DNA of 64,000 bases from Methanoregula sp. PtaB.Bin085 (lineage in GTDB: Archaea > Halobacteriota > Methanomicrobia > Methanomicrobiales > Methanospirillaceae), in assembly GCF_002067035.1 (NCBI RefSeq), contig NZ_MVQB01000013.1:1-64000 (forward strand). The letters run 5' to 3'. Positions 26,304-35,784 of the stretch are shown here, piece by piece (positions within the stretch are counted from its first letter, which is position 1; each line of letters opens with the position of its first letter). The position numbers were made by a program, and so were the translations under genes. Below the pieces are notes generated by a model. It saw nothing but the letters and a program-made list of their open reading frames with translations. It made no database searches and had not been told where the DNA came from.

Positions 26304-28430
26304 TCATGGATATGATGTTACTCCAAGATTCCGGAATGCCAGCGTAATATTTTTCGTACTGTTAACATCCACATAGTGGGAATCGGGTATCGTTGCTTGG
26401 AGAAAAATTTCATTGTCCCCGTGTTTCAGGGGAATTATCGTACTGAACCGAGTAAAATTTTCCGGGATAATAAACCTTCTTGGAGCCATACCACTGATAT
26501 TCATCGTCAGGAATCGTTCACGATCCAGTGAACGCGCTTCGAAGGAGAAGACTGCATCCCGTTTCCTGTCTGAAAAGATTTGGACCGTTGCGTCATTGAA
26601 GATCCAGCGGAAGAAGATCCCTTCTTCGTCGCTTTCCAGGTCATTCCAGTCACCGGTCAGCTTGTTAATAATGACGAGGGGGGTGGTATTTTCCGGGGAA
26701 ATCTGGTACACTTTATACCCGCTGTTCGATTCCAGCATAATGGGGAAATCAAATGTTCTCGTGGAAATGAGATAATGCGCCGGTGTTATCCGGTCGGTGA
26801 AGTTGCCACTGATCTCATCCTGAGCGGAGAACATGATCACCGGATATCTGCACCAGAATTTTGTAAGGTAATAGTGGATTTGTTCAAGGGGGGAATTGTC
26901 TCCGACATCCCAAAAGATCCTTACATCATTCCCCGAAATCCTATCAAAAAAGAGACCGGTATCCGCATACCCGGCTGCATGGACCGATTGCGACAATTCG
27001 GTACTCACTGCATAACCTGACGTGAGAATAATGCAACACATCAATACAACGAACAGCAATTCCTTCCTGTGTATGAAGAGAATCGTACAGACAGTGGATG
27101 CGATAAGTGCGCTTAGCACGAAGAATACCAGTGGCACGAAAACCACAATTTCCTTGATATAAAGGATCGGAAAAATGTTAGTGGGATTGTATGAGGCAAG
27201 GGGTTTTGTAACCAGAAAAATTATGAAAATGATCAAATTGAGCAGAATAAGATTCCGGAAAAATTTCAAATGTTCTTCCTTTCCTGATCTGAAATATTGA
27301 ACGAATCCGATTAACCCGAAGAGAAAAATCCCCGGGACCAAGGGATCGATGTATCTCCCCAGAATTGAATAGTTGGACGTGATATTATAGATCGCCTCAA
27401 GGCCACGCATATGCGTTATTGTCACAATTAGCGTGAATGCAGACGTGAGTAAAAAAAATATCAGGAGATACAGTAACCCGGTATTGAGACGATCCATTCG
27501 GGATTCCGCAATCCCGTGGGAATTGATCGTCTTACACGGAAGGAAAAGCAGGAGGGATATCCCGATAATGAATACCGTGAAGAAATTGAGGCTGATGATA
27601 AGGTATTCGATTTCGTGGAAAAATGCTCCGACAAAATCTAGAATTCCCGGGATTGTGGAGAACAGCGATATGAGAACCGACACATAGCCTTTGTCGCTAT
27701 AGGGGGTCAGGCGAAGATCATACAGTGAGTAAAATGCAAGCCCTGCCGCGATCCCCATAAGAGCTGAAGACCACAGCACATAATATCGTGACACAAATGA
27801 TGCAATTTTATTTTGTCTGAATTCGAGTACTGCAAGAATCGAGAAAAGGAGGAGCAGACTGAGAAGTGCGGAAATTCCCATGGTCCTGACAAAGACGAGA
27901 CCGGACAAGGTAAAACCGGCTAAAACCTGCCAGAATTTTCGTTCATCCGTGATCGATTCCAACAGGAACCATAAGGAAAAATAAAATAAGGGAATATACA
28001 GGTTCTCCGACGAAAGCATAAACGTATAAACCGTTACGGCCGGCAGGCAGCTGATAAGAAAAGCTCCCGCAAGCGATGTTTCCGGATTGCAATATTTTCT
28101 TAAAATACCGTAGAGCGGGAATATGACGGATGAATTTATCACGGCATTGATAACAAGTATCCCGTGGTAGATGAGGATTTTTTCAGAAAATAAAAAAAAG
28201 ACAAGCGAGAGGACAAGGGGATACCCCACAGGGTATCCGGATTGAAGGACGGAAAAATTGCTCTCGAAAAGAGAGCGCGCCGCATTTTCGTAGACTGTTT
28301 CGTCTCCAAAATTAAAGGGGGAGGAAAAATATGATGAAATGATGGCTTTTACCAGAATCAGAAAGAAAAATAAAGCTAATAACACGAGGAACTGATGGGT
28401 TTCAGGATTTTTTTTATTAGCGAAAATCAT
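26304..28430 (-). CDS. GT39-like (ArnT/PMT-type) membrane glycosyltransferase
   Basis: This 708-residue protein has about twelve predicted helices in its first ~460 residues and a soluble C-terminal domain. The first external loop holds the acidic motif FNFGDETVYENAARSLF (residues ~38-54), comparable to the catalytic D-E of GT39/GT83 enzymes, followed by SGYPVGYPLVLSLVF. FVRTMGISALLSL is also typical of the ArnT-like group. It is the last gene of the long leftward run starting at 41659. It should transfer a sugar from a polyprenyl-phosphate donor on the external face; acceptor unknown. Confidence 0.7.
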   Translation of the reverse strand: MIFANKKNPETHQFLVLLALFFFLILVKAIISSYFSSPFNFGDETVYENAARSLFESNFSVLQSGYPVGYPLVLSLVFFLFSEKILIYHGILVINAVINSSVIFPLYGILRKYCNPETSLAGAFLISCLPAVTVYTFMLSSENLYIPLFYFSLWFLLESITDERKFWQVLAGFTLSGLVFVRTMGISALLSLLLLFSILAVLEFRQNKIASFVSRYYVLWSSALMGIAAGLAFYSLYDLRLTPYSDKGYVSVLISLFSTIPGILDFVGAFFHEIEYLIISLNFFTVFIIGISLLLFLPCKTINSHGIAESRMDRLNTGLLYLLIFFLLTSAFTLIVTITHMRGLEAIYNITSNYSILGRYIDPLVPGIFLFGLIGFVQYFRSGKEEHLKFFRNLILLNLIIFIIFLVTKPLASYNPTNIFPILYIKEIVVFVPLVFFVLSALIASTVCTILFIHRKELLFVVLMCCIILTSGYAVSTELSQSVHAAGYADTGLFFDRISGNDVRIFWDVGDNSPLEQIHYYLTKFWCRYPVIMFSAQDEISGNFTDRITPAHYLISTRTFDFPIMLESNSGYKVYQISPENTTPLVIINKLTGDWNDLESDEEGIFFRWIFNDATVQIFSDRKRDAVFSFEARSLDRERFLTMNISGMAPRRFIIPENFTRFSTIIPLKHGDNEIFLQATIPDSHYVDVNSTKNITLAFRNLGVTSYP

Positions 28431-28491
28431 CGTTCACTATTGCATTCGGCTCTCAAATAAACCTCGCTTTCCGAAGGAATGAGCTGGTTCA

Positions 28492-29880
28492 TCATCTTTG
28501 AAACAGGAAACTGCCGATACGCTGGAACAGAGTCCGGGCTGGCTTCATCAGAGAGAATTCCCTGAGTCGTTCTACTTCGGCCTGCCGGTAGACCGCTGCG
28601 AACCGGCTTTCAGATCCGGAAGGGAGAACCTCGTCAAGGTCTCGTTCATATCTCCATATGTATCGGGTAGGAAAATCCCCCTTATGGATCCGAAGGTCCC
28701 GGTTTACAAAAAGTGAGATCTCTCTTGCGATCTTTTTGGGATCATGTTTTTCTCTTACATACCGATGTGCCATGCATCCCAGCCTGTACCTGCGATCCGC
28801 ATCGTGGATCAGTTTTACAAGTGTATCTTTCAGATCCTGTTCTTCCTTAAGCGGAACAGGAGAAATTTTCTCCACGACCCCGTCGGGAAGTTCAGAGAAC
28901 CAGGCAGTATCCGTTACGATGCATGGTTTGCCGGCAGTCATTGCCTGAAGGACTGTTGCAGATGTTTCACCCATTGAGGGATTGCGGAGGTTCACTACAA
29001 TATCTGAACAGGCTAATAACCGTTCATAATCCTCTCTTAAAACAAATCCCGTTTTCTTAATCGTATCGTCCAGGAAACCATCAATATAATTCCCTTCACC
29101 GACCATCAGGTACTGAATGTCGGGAGCTGATTCTTGGATAATCCTCTTGACTGCACAGATAATTTCGGCATTCCGTTTCGTTGGTGCAATGTACCCAAAA
29201 GATGCAATGAGAAGGGTTCCGGGACGGATCCCATACTGTTTCCTGGTGCGTGCCAGGTCTCTTGGCGGGTATTCAAATCTCATGTTCGCATAATTTACCT
29301 GATTTATTCTTGCGATTTTTTCTGGCGTACATCCAAATTCAACCAATAGTTTTTCGGCATATTCGGAATGCACGATGATTCCGTGTGCCTTGGAAATGAT
29401 CCCTTGGATCATCGGGAAGTATTCCGGATGGGCAAACTGGAGAGGTGGAGTCTTCGACTTCAGGATCCTTTTTACCTTATGAATTCCGCGCTCCCCAAAA
29501 ATCTGATAAAATTCCCGAATATACCCCTCCCTGTCTCGTTTATAATCCAGATAGTAGCCGGTCACAAGGAAATAGAGAACGAAATCGTGGAGTATAACAT
29601 GACCCGGGTGTTGGAGAAAAACATCATACATCTCCGAATGAAATTCAGGATTATTTCCCATGTTGAAGAGAATGCATGGGTAATCGCTAAGCTTGGACAG
29701 GGATGTAGTCCCGTTGCGATAATTGATACTCGTGAATTTTTTCGCCAGTGATTTTTCAGGAGTTCGGGTCACCCAGAGATCAATATCAAAATATCGGGCA
29801 AGATGAGGCAGGAGTGCCTCGGAATAATCCGAGATACCACTTTTCTGTGGGGGCAGTGGGCTAAAATATGCAAGTTTCAT
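28492..29880 (-). CDS. GT4 family glycosyltransferase (WbpX-like N-terminus)
   Basis: This 462-residue GT-B enzyme opens with MKLAYFSPLPPQKSGISDYS, the signature of a GT4 subgroup that includes D-rhamnan polymerising enzymes. The C-terminal nucleotide-sugar domain has IASFGYIAPTKRN, YLMVGEGNY and the E-x7-E region near NLRNPSMGETSATVLQAMTAG (glutamates shared with the family). It overlaps the upstream GT4 by four bases (29877-29880). With its two GT4 neighbours and gmd/rmd it forms an A-band-like rhamnosyltransferase set; individual linkages cannot be inferred. Confidence 0.85.
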   Translation of the reverse strand: MKLAYFSPLPPQKSGISDYSEALLPHLARYFDIDLWVTRTPEKSLAKKFTSINYRNGTTSLSKLSDYPCILFNMGNNPEFHSEMYDVFLQHPGHVILHDFVLYFLVTGYYLDYKRDREGYIREFYQIFGERGIHKVKRILKSKTPPLQFAHPEYFPMIQGIISKAHGIIVHSEYAEKLLVEFGCTPEKIARINQVNYANMRFEYPPRDLARTRKQYGIRPGTLLIASFGYIAPTKRNAEIICAVKRIIQESAPDIQYLMVGEGNYIDGFLDDTIKKTGFVLREDYERLLACSDIVVNLRNPSMGETSATVLQAMTAGKPCIVTDTAWFSELPDGVVEKISPVPLKEEQDLKDTLVKLIHDADRRYRLGCMAHRYVREKHDPKKIAREISLFVNRDLRIHKGDFPTRYIWRYERDLDEVLPSGSESRFAAVYRQAEVERLREFSLMKPARTLFQRIGSFLFQR

Positions 29881-30929
29881 GATACGAGTTGCCGGATGAC
29901 GTAATCCCAGTTGATATTCAGATTCTGTATTAATTCATATCCCTGGTTGCCGAGGTTCTTCGCGTGCTCGCGGTCGTTATACAGGGAATCCATCACGAAG
30001 GCGATTTCCTGTGGCTCTGGCTTGATAATAAACCCGTTTTTCTCATTCACGAATTCAGAAGGTCCTCCGGCATCAGTATGTATGATAACGGGCTTTCCTG
30101 AATAAAACGATTCAAGGGTGATGTACCCGTAGTCTTCCTGATAAGCACCGAAATAGACCCCAAGGGATTTCGCGTAGAGATCAGCTTTTTCCTCTTCTGA
30201 AACATATCCCCTGATTTCAAGACGGGAAAGGGTTCCGTCAGTTTTTGCTCGTTCCCTGATATCATTGATTGTCCTCTGGTCGCCGGTTCCTGCTATAATT
30301 ACCCGGATCCGTGTCTTACAGAATTTGAGAGCACTTACCAGCAGGATCTGGCGTTTTATCTTATCTATCCTGCTCGGATAAAAGATGTAATCCTGGGAAG
30401 TTTCTGCACGGAAAATCTCCGGATTTTTCGGAGGGGGATACAATGGAATTGAACTTATGGAATTAAATTGCATGAGCCGGTCAGAAACCGTCTTGGAGAT
30501 CGTGAATATTTTTCTGCTCTTGGGAAGGAACCTGTTATCGCAATCAACGATAAGCTTCCGGACTTCATCACCGAACTCCATTGCGTGGAGATCACCATGA
30601 TCCGTACCCCATAACTCATATGCTTGCCGATGCTGATGACACAGCCAGAGAACTTTATTCTCATGATTGGCCAGATAAACCGGGAATTTTAAAGCGATAA
30701 CGCGGTCGATTTTTTCTCCATTTACTTCTGTGACATCGATCTTCCGGGCAACCATCATGGAATCAACAATCTTTTCAGGAGGATACCATTTGAAGGGGAT
30801 CGTGATGATATCAGCATCATGTCCCCTTTTTTTCAATTCATCGCGGAGAGATTCTGCAAGCACTTCAGCCCCACCCCTGATGAAAGGAACCTGAACGTTT
30901 AATATACCGATTTTCATGGGAATTTTCAC
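29877..30929 (-). CDS. GT4 family glycosyltransferase
   Basis: This 350-residue GT-B enzyme has an N-terminal acceptor domain with VPFIRGGAEVLAESL and a donor domain with FYPSRIDKIKRQILLV, VIIAGTGDQRT and YQEDYGYITLESFYSGKPVI (conserved E-x7-E pair). The ATG at 30929 overlaps the stop of the upstream GT4 by ATGA; MKIGIL at 30917 is an alternative. It is the middle of three consecutive translationally coupled GT4 genes. Confidence 0.87.
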   Translation of the reverse strand: MKIPMKIGILNVQVPFIRGGAEVLAESLRDELKKRGHDADIITIPFKWYPPEKIVDSMMVARKIDVTEVNGEKIDRVIALKFPVYLANHENKVLWLCHQHRQAYELWGTDHGDLHAMEFGDEVRKLIVDCDNRFLPKSRKIFTISKTVSDRLMQFNSISSIPLYPPPKNPEIFRAETSQDYIFYPSRIDKIKRQILLVSALKFCKTRIRVIIAGTGDQRTINDIRERAKTDGTLSRLEIRGYVSEEEKADLYAKSLGVYFGAYQEDYGYITLESFYSGKPVIIHTDAGGPSEFVNEKNGFIIKPEPQEIAFVMDSLYNDREHAKNLGNQGYELIQNLNINWDYVIRQLVS

Positions 30930-32035
30930 GATCCTGTCATTTGAAATGCGGTTAAAAATTTTTTCTGAATTATTTCCTGAGAGAATCTGGATGTGACATT
31001 TTCGCTACCATATTTCCGACAAAAATCCTGAATTTTTTCATCAGAAAATACAGTATATAATGCAGATGCAGAAAAATCGTAATCGAAAGTATCGAACATA
31101 ATCTGCTTATTTCCGATGGTTTCCAGCAGAGCCGTACCGCTGTGCGCAATGACCGGCAACTCGAATTTTTGTGCTTCGATTATCGGTACGCAGAATCCTT
31201 CATGTTCACTCATGCATAAAAATTCATCACAGGATATATAATATGACTTAAGATCTTTCTCCGAGATCTTATCGATAAACGAAATGCTGTCCTTGAGATT
31301 ATATTTCCTTATAAGGTCGAGAAGCATAATATTATACAATTGTAATTCCTGTTGATCCATCGACCCGACTAACCACAAATGAATTTTATTATCATAATTT
31401 TCTTTATAGTTCCTGAGTGTTTTCATCAGATGAATATGTCCCTTGTTGGGCGCTACCCTACCAACAAACAGCACGTTATTACAATTATTCCCAATCAGAG
31501 AATCGATAAGTGAAAAATTTGGCTCGACATTTTTCAGTTTTTCCAGTTGGGTGAATGGTGGAATAGTAAGACTGAATTCCGGTTTCAGTCCTCCTGCCTT
31601 GAGCTGACGGGAATTGAATTCTGAATCGCCCCACCAGAAAGAATGACAAAACTTCTTCAGCAACCTGTCTGTTTGTCTCATACCCTGAAGACATATTTCA
31701 TAATAGAAACTCGAATATTTTTCAAAAAAATGAGGTGGTGTGATGTTGTGGAATTTAAAAAAAGTTTTTCCTTTGAATTTGTTAAGGATTTCTTCACCCT
31801 CTTTCCAGTAAACACTGTGATGGTATATAAGGACAGAGTTCTTGTTTTCCATGAATCTGTCATGTTGCCTTGAATTTAACTGGAAACCCTTCAGGTCATT
31901 CGTCAGATTTTCAGCGATTAATCCAACTTCATATCCTTGGTTGCGGAGAATGGAATACATCCCAAGGATATCGTTACCAATTGCATCGCCATCAACAATT
32001 GTCTGATGGGCAATAGCGATAGTTGGCAGGGTCAT
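30926..32035 (-). CDS. GT4 family glycosyltransferase
   Basis: This 369-residue GT-B enzyme has LFVGRVAPNKGHIHLMKTL and the donor-site CMSEHEGFCVPIIEAQKFELPVI. The N-terminal IVDGDAIGNDILGMYSILRN is characteristic of a subgroup found in polysaccharide clusters. The gene is AT-rich, with several homopolymer runs, relative to the housekeeping genes after 44 kb. It follows the coiled-coil methyltransferase gene by 13 bases and overlaps the next GT4 by four. Confidence 0.86.
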   Translation of the reverse strand: MTLPTIAIAHQTIVDGDAIGNDILGMYSILRNQGYEVGLIAENLTNDLKGFQLNSRQHDRFMENKNSVLIYHHSVYWKEGEEILNKFKGKTFFKFHNITPPHFFEKYSSFYYEICLQGMRQTDRLLKKFCHSFWWGDSEFNSRQLKAGGLKPEFSLTIPPFTQLEKLKNVEPNFSLIDSLIGNNCNNVLFVGRVAPNKGHIHLMKTLRNYKENYDNKIHLWLVGSMDQQELQLYNIMLLDLIRKYNLKDSISFIDKISEKDLKSYYISCDEFLCMSEHEGFCVPIIEAQKFELPVIAHSGTALLETIGNKQIMFDTFDYDFSASALYTVFSDEKIQDFCRKYGSENVTSRFSQEIIQKKFLTAFQMTGS

Positions 32036-32048
32036 TCTGATGGTCTCC

Positions 32049-33488
32049 TTATTTCGTACAGATTATGGCGTAGTCCTGAGCACCAAACAGGAGTGAATTT
32101 AAACGATCAATGTTTTGGTTATATAATTCTGCATTTCTTCTTGCAGTATCATCCACCTGTAGATCTGTTTCGACTTTTTTCAGTCTCTCATCATCGGGAA
32201 CCGGTGAAGAGAATATCTTTTCGCATATTCTGAACCCGGCAGCATTCAGCAGGTATTCCAGCGTTTCAGGATGAACCGGTCTCGTATGTGTAAGGTCAAT
32301 ATAAAAATTCACAAACGAGATAAATGATAACGGATTTACTGTTTCAATAACTATTGTCGAGCCAGCTTTCATCTTCCGGTAACAAAGCGAAAGCAACCGC
32401 AGCAGATAGGCTGGATCCAGATGTTCAACAACCTGATCCAGGAATATTCCATCAAGATAATTGTCATCTAGGTTCTCAAGGTAGGATATCGCATCTGCTT
32501 GAATTACGTTCAGCTCACGTGAACGACAGAATTCAACCATATCAGTATCGATGTCAATTCCGACTCCCCCGATCCGATTTTCTTTGAGTATTTCAAGAAA
32601 TTCACCTCGTCCGCAACCAATATCGAGAACAAGGGTACTGTTTTTAAAGTAGTGTAGGAATTTCGTCTGTCGTTGTTTTATTACGTCCCGCGAACCCCGG
32701 AATTTTTCTTCAAAATGCAAATAGTTTGTGTCTGCCAGCGCATCTGGTATCAAATAAGGATCGTTTTGTGTGAAATTTTCTTGCATCCGCTTTTCAAGAG
32801 TTTGAACATTTCCTGTCTGAAATATTCGACGCTTTTCAAGCCGTGAAAATTCGTCCAGAACGCATGAAGCAATGCTCTCCCGGATTTTTTTATTGTTTAT
32901 TTCTTCTTTCAGTGAAATTTTCTGGATCAATTCCGCTTCACACAGCCCAATTTTTCTGGTCAATTCATCGTCTGTTTGAGAAATTTTTTGTATTAATTCC
33001 AATCCCTGGAGGGAGATCTTTTCAGCTATTTCCTTTTCATATTGTGTCATCCAACGGCGTAACGTATCATCGTGATGACGGATCCTTCGATCGGTCTCGA
33101 TGCAATTTTGCACCACGATATTAATTATCCGCGTAGAGCAAGCATTGAACTCAGTCTGGCGGGAGATAACCGGATCAATATAACGGCAGACCTCCCCATG
33201 AATCAGATTCCGGCATTGTATTAGGATATACCCGATGTAGGGGCGATGCGAGGTGATGAAATAACTGGTGTTGTGAATATCCCACATCGTATTGAGGAGG
33301 GACAGATCCCGCTGGAATGAGTCGTCGGACAGTTCCATAAAATGTATCGCATCTGATGCAACGGTCTGATTCTCATGGTTGGAGGGAGTTCCGGGAGTAT
33401 TGCTGCAACGGATATTCTGAAATATCTGGGCATTAATCCGTTCGATAGTCATCTCATCGCCGAAGGGTTCTTTTGTGTCATTATCCAT
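32049..33488 (-). CDS. Methyltransferase with central coiled coil, WbdD-like chain-terminator candidate
   Basis: This is a ~479-residue protein (start MDNDTKEP at 33488; ATG at 33500 also possible). Residues ~150-250 are a long heptad-rich coiled coil with repeated units such as ELIQKISQTDDELTRKI. The C-terminal ~220 residues are a class I methyltransferase: LVLDIGCGRGEFLEIL (motif I), GVGIDIDTDMVEFC, GIFLDQVVEHLDP and DLTHTRPVHPETLEYLL. It lies directly behind a Wzt carrying a C-terminal glycan-binding domain, the place occupied by the chain-terminating methyltransferase WbdD in O8/O9a-type systems. There the coiled coil acts as a length ruler; here it precedes rather than follows the catalytic domain. 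No kinase domain is visible. Confidence 0.75.
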   Translation of the reverse strand: MDNDTKEPFGDEMTIERINAQIFQNIRCSNTPGTPSNHENQTVASDAIHFMELSDDSFQRDLSLLNTMWDIHNTSYFITSHRPYIGYILIQCRNLIHGEVCRYIDPVISRQTEFNACSTRIINIVVQNCIETDRRIRHHDDTLRRWMTQYEKEIAEKISLQGLELIQKISQTDDELTRKIGLCEAELIQKISLKEEINNKKIRESIASCVLDEFSRLEKRRIFQTGNVQTLEKRMQENFTQNDPYLIPDALADTNYLHFEEKFRGSRDVIKQRQTKFLHYFKNSTLVLDIGCGRGEFLEILKENRIGGVGIDIDTDMVEFCRSRELNVIQADAISYLENLDDNYLDGIFLDQVVEHLDPAYLLRLLSLCYRKMKAGSTIVIETVNPLSFISFVNFYIDLTHTRPVHPETLEYLLNAAGFRICEKIFSSPVPDDERLKKVETDLQVDDTARRNAELYNQNIDRLNSLLFGAQDYAIICTK

Positions 33489-33506
33489 TTTTCCCACCAC
33501 GTGTTG

Positions 33507-34748
33507 TCAGTCTGGAATTGATTCAATTTCAATCGAAGGATGCAAATCAGTAATCCCCAGGTATACGGGAAGATTCTTGTTTTGTAAAACCCTGAGTGTA
33601 ATAATATCGTTGAGCCGGAGCAGGTACTCCTCGAAGGAATTTACTGCTCTTCCGCCATTGTCGATGGCGATAGTGATTAAGTACTCATCTGGCTGCAACA
33701 AAAGCCTGAATTTTACCGATACATCATACCATTTACCTGCCATCACAGGATTATTTTTCTGGTTCAGGAGATGAGTGTTTGTACCAAAGATCGATACCCC
33801 GTATCGGTTTCGGATTAATATCCCGAATACTGGTTCTTCAATATCCCGTAGACAACGGAAGGAATAATTAATAATGATCTCATCTTCACCATAAACATGT
33901 GTCACAGGCTGTTTTTTACAGTCAAGAATCCTTATTGCACCGAATTCAATCTTATTTGTTGAAATATTTGCATGATTTTTCTCAGGTTTTTTTTCATCAT
34001 TATGGATTACAATTCTTTCCCCCGAATGAGAACTTAAACAGATTTGTGTAATATACAAATCAATAATTCCTCTCGGAATCCCGAAAGACACCATTTTTCC
34101 ATGATTGAGGAGTATGGCATAGTCGCATAGTGTAGTCACCGCATTCATATCATGCGATACGAACACAATCGATCCACCAGACTCCCGGAACTCCTGGATT
34201 TTCCTCATGCACTTCTGCTGGAAATATGCATCCCCGACGGATAACGCTTCATCGACAAGGAAACATGTAGGCTCAGCATGGATCGCGATAGAAAATGCCA
34301 GCCGCATTACCATGCCGGAGGAGTATGTCTTGATGGGTTCGTAGATGAATTCCCCGAGCTCGGAGAAATCGATGATTGTCTGTTTCTTCCGGTCAATCTC
34401 ATCACGGGTCATACCGAGAAGAGTACCGTTCATGTAAATGTTTTCAATGCCGGTCATCTCATAGTTAAAACCGGTCCCCAGTTCGAGAAGACCCGTGACT
34501 TTACCGTCAACGGTGATCGAACCGCTATCAGGGATTACAATTCCTGAGAGTATTTTCAGTAGTGTTGACTTCCCTGCACCATTATCTCCAATGATCCCGA
34601 GTGTCTGGCCGGGACCGACCTCGAAGGATATATTGTCGAGTGCGATGAAGTCCTTGTGGTACGATTTTCGGAACAGGATTTCCCGGAGCCGATCGGCAGG
34701 CGAATGATAAAGTTTGAATTTCTTTGAAATGCCTTCGACTTTTATCAT
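33507..34748 (-). CDS. wzt: Polysaccharide ABC exporter ATPase with C-terminal glycan-binding domain
   Basis: This 413-residue Wzt has an ATPase (residues ~1-250) with Walker A GDNGAGKSTLL, YSSGMVMRLAFSIA signature region and FLVDEALSVGD Walker B. A ~150-residue beta-rich C-terminal domain (EIIINYSFRCLRDIEEPVFG, GVSIFGTNT) matches the Wzt_C domain that recognises the modified non-reducing end of the finished chain. The start is MIKVEGISKKF at 34748; the earlier ATG at 34772 only adds eight residues. It is paired with the Wzm at 34837. The second Wzt of the locus lacks this domain. Confidence 0.92.
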   Translation of the reverse strand: MIKVEGISKKFKLYHSPADRLREILFRKSYHKDFIALDNISFEVGPGQTLGIIGDNGAGKSTLLKILSGIVIPDSGSITVDGKVTGLLELGTGFNYEMTGIENIYMNGTLLGMTRDEIDRKKQTIIDFSELGEFIYEPIKTYSSGMVMRLAFSIAIHAEPTCFLVDEALSVGDAYFQQKCMRKIQEFRESGGSIVFVSHDMNAVTTLCDYAILLNHGKMVSFGIPRGIIDLYITQICLSSHSGERIVIHNDEKKPEKNHANISTNKIEFGAIRILDCKKQPVTHVYGEDEIIINYSFRCLRDIEEPVFGILIRNRYGVSIFGTNTHLLNQKNNPVMAGKWYDVSVKFRLLLQPDEYLITIAIDNGGRAVNSFEEYLLRLNDIITLRVLQNKNLPVYLGITDLHPSIEIESIPD

Positions 34749-34836
34749 GGAAAACGGTCCCCCCATTGACATGCCATGTCAGGTTTTATCACATATTGCC
34801 GCTTTTCTGATCGAGTACCGGAATACTTAATGACGA

Positions 34837-35604
34837 TCATATGAAATCCCGGATATCCTTTTCAAGCTTTTTATAGACGATATAATCCAGTGCGATGAGG
34901 ACAAGGCTCCCGATCAGGACGAGCGCTAAGAAATTGAACGAGGGCACCCGTTCATACACGAAAATATCATGGTATCCGGACACAACTGCCTGCATCGGGT
35001 TCAGGATCAGCAGCTGCTGTGCATATGATGGCAGGATCTCGAAGACATAGACGATTGGGGTGAACCAGAACCAGACCTGGAAACAGATATTCACGACCTC
35101 CTTGAGATCTCTGAGGAAGACGACCAGCATCGCCAGAAAGAAACCGAGTGCATAACCAAAAACCTGCTGAACGATGTAAATGATCGGGATAAACAGGATC
35201 AGCGGCGTGAAAGAAAAACCGGTTATGAAAAGGATCAGGAGGAAAATTGCGAATGTTACGCAGAATGTGATAGTCTCCGAGAGAACGATGAAGACAGGGA
35301 GTGTCGGCAGGTCCACATGGATCTTCGAAATAATGTGTTTCTTCTCAAGAAAAACCGTCGATGACCGGGTCACGGTATTCGCAAATGCCGTCCATGGGAT
35401 CAGGCCTGCGATAAGGTATATCCCGTATCCCCAGACATTGGACATTCCCGGAAGCCGGGCTCCCATCAGGCTGCCGAAAATGATCATGTAGATCAGGATG
35501 TTAATGAGCGGGTAGATGAAGGACCATGCAAATCCGAGTGCGGAGCCGGAATAGCGCTCGATGAAATCCCGTTTCGTTAGTTCGATAATCAGACTGTAAT
35601 TCAT
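34837..35604 (-). CDS. wzm: Polysaccharide ABC exporter permease
   Basis: This 255-residue ABC-2 permease has six predicted helices and starts MNYSLIIELTKRDFIERYS, with the amphipathic N-terminal KRDF-x-x-RY helix typical of Wzm. PWTAFANTVTRSS and FFLAMLVVFLRDLKEVVN are family landmarks. The start at 35604 is preceded by gggaatcctcgt and is better than the in-frame extension to 35664. It forms the membrane channel with the 33507-34748 ATPase for export of a lipid-linked polysaccharide. Confidence 0.9.
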   Translation of the reverse strand: MNYSLIIELTKRDFIERYSGSALGFAWSFIYPLINILIYMIIFGSLMGARLPGMSNVWGYGIYLIAGLIPWTAFANTVTRSSTVFLEKKHIISKIHVDLPTLPVFIVLSETITFCVTFAIFLLILFITGFSFTPLILFIPIIYIVQQVFGYALGFFLAMLVVFLRDLKEVVNICFQVWFWFTPIVYVFEILPSYAQQLLILNPMQAVVSGYHDIFVYERVPSFNFLALVLIGSLVLIALDYIVYKKLEKDIRDFI

Positions 35605-35678
35605 ACGAGGATTCCCTTCATGCTGATTTCCCGTTCGAAATTTATCCCGTGCATGGTTTTCCAAGATTCCGATCTCGA

Positions 35679-35692
35679 TTTTATAATAATTG
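35679..35692 (-). promoter_or_regulatory. Candidate TATA box upstream of the wzm-wzt-methyltransferase unit
   Basis: The 180-base gap 35605-35784 contains, read leftward, aattattataaaat (35692-35679), a good TATA-like element ~75 bases before the wzm start. Gaps of 80-180 bases around gmd and rmd contrast with the tight packing elsewhere and suggest that the long leftward run has internal promoters. Confidence 0.3.
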
Positions 35693-35784
35693 GCGTTGGT
35701 AATACAAATTCCTTGGCAGGCTTCACCGGAGGGAATCAGGATTTCATATCACCGGTTTTTTCATAACCCGATATTCGGCAGGCC

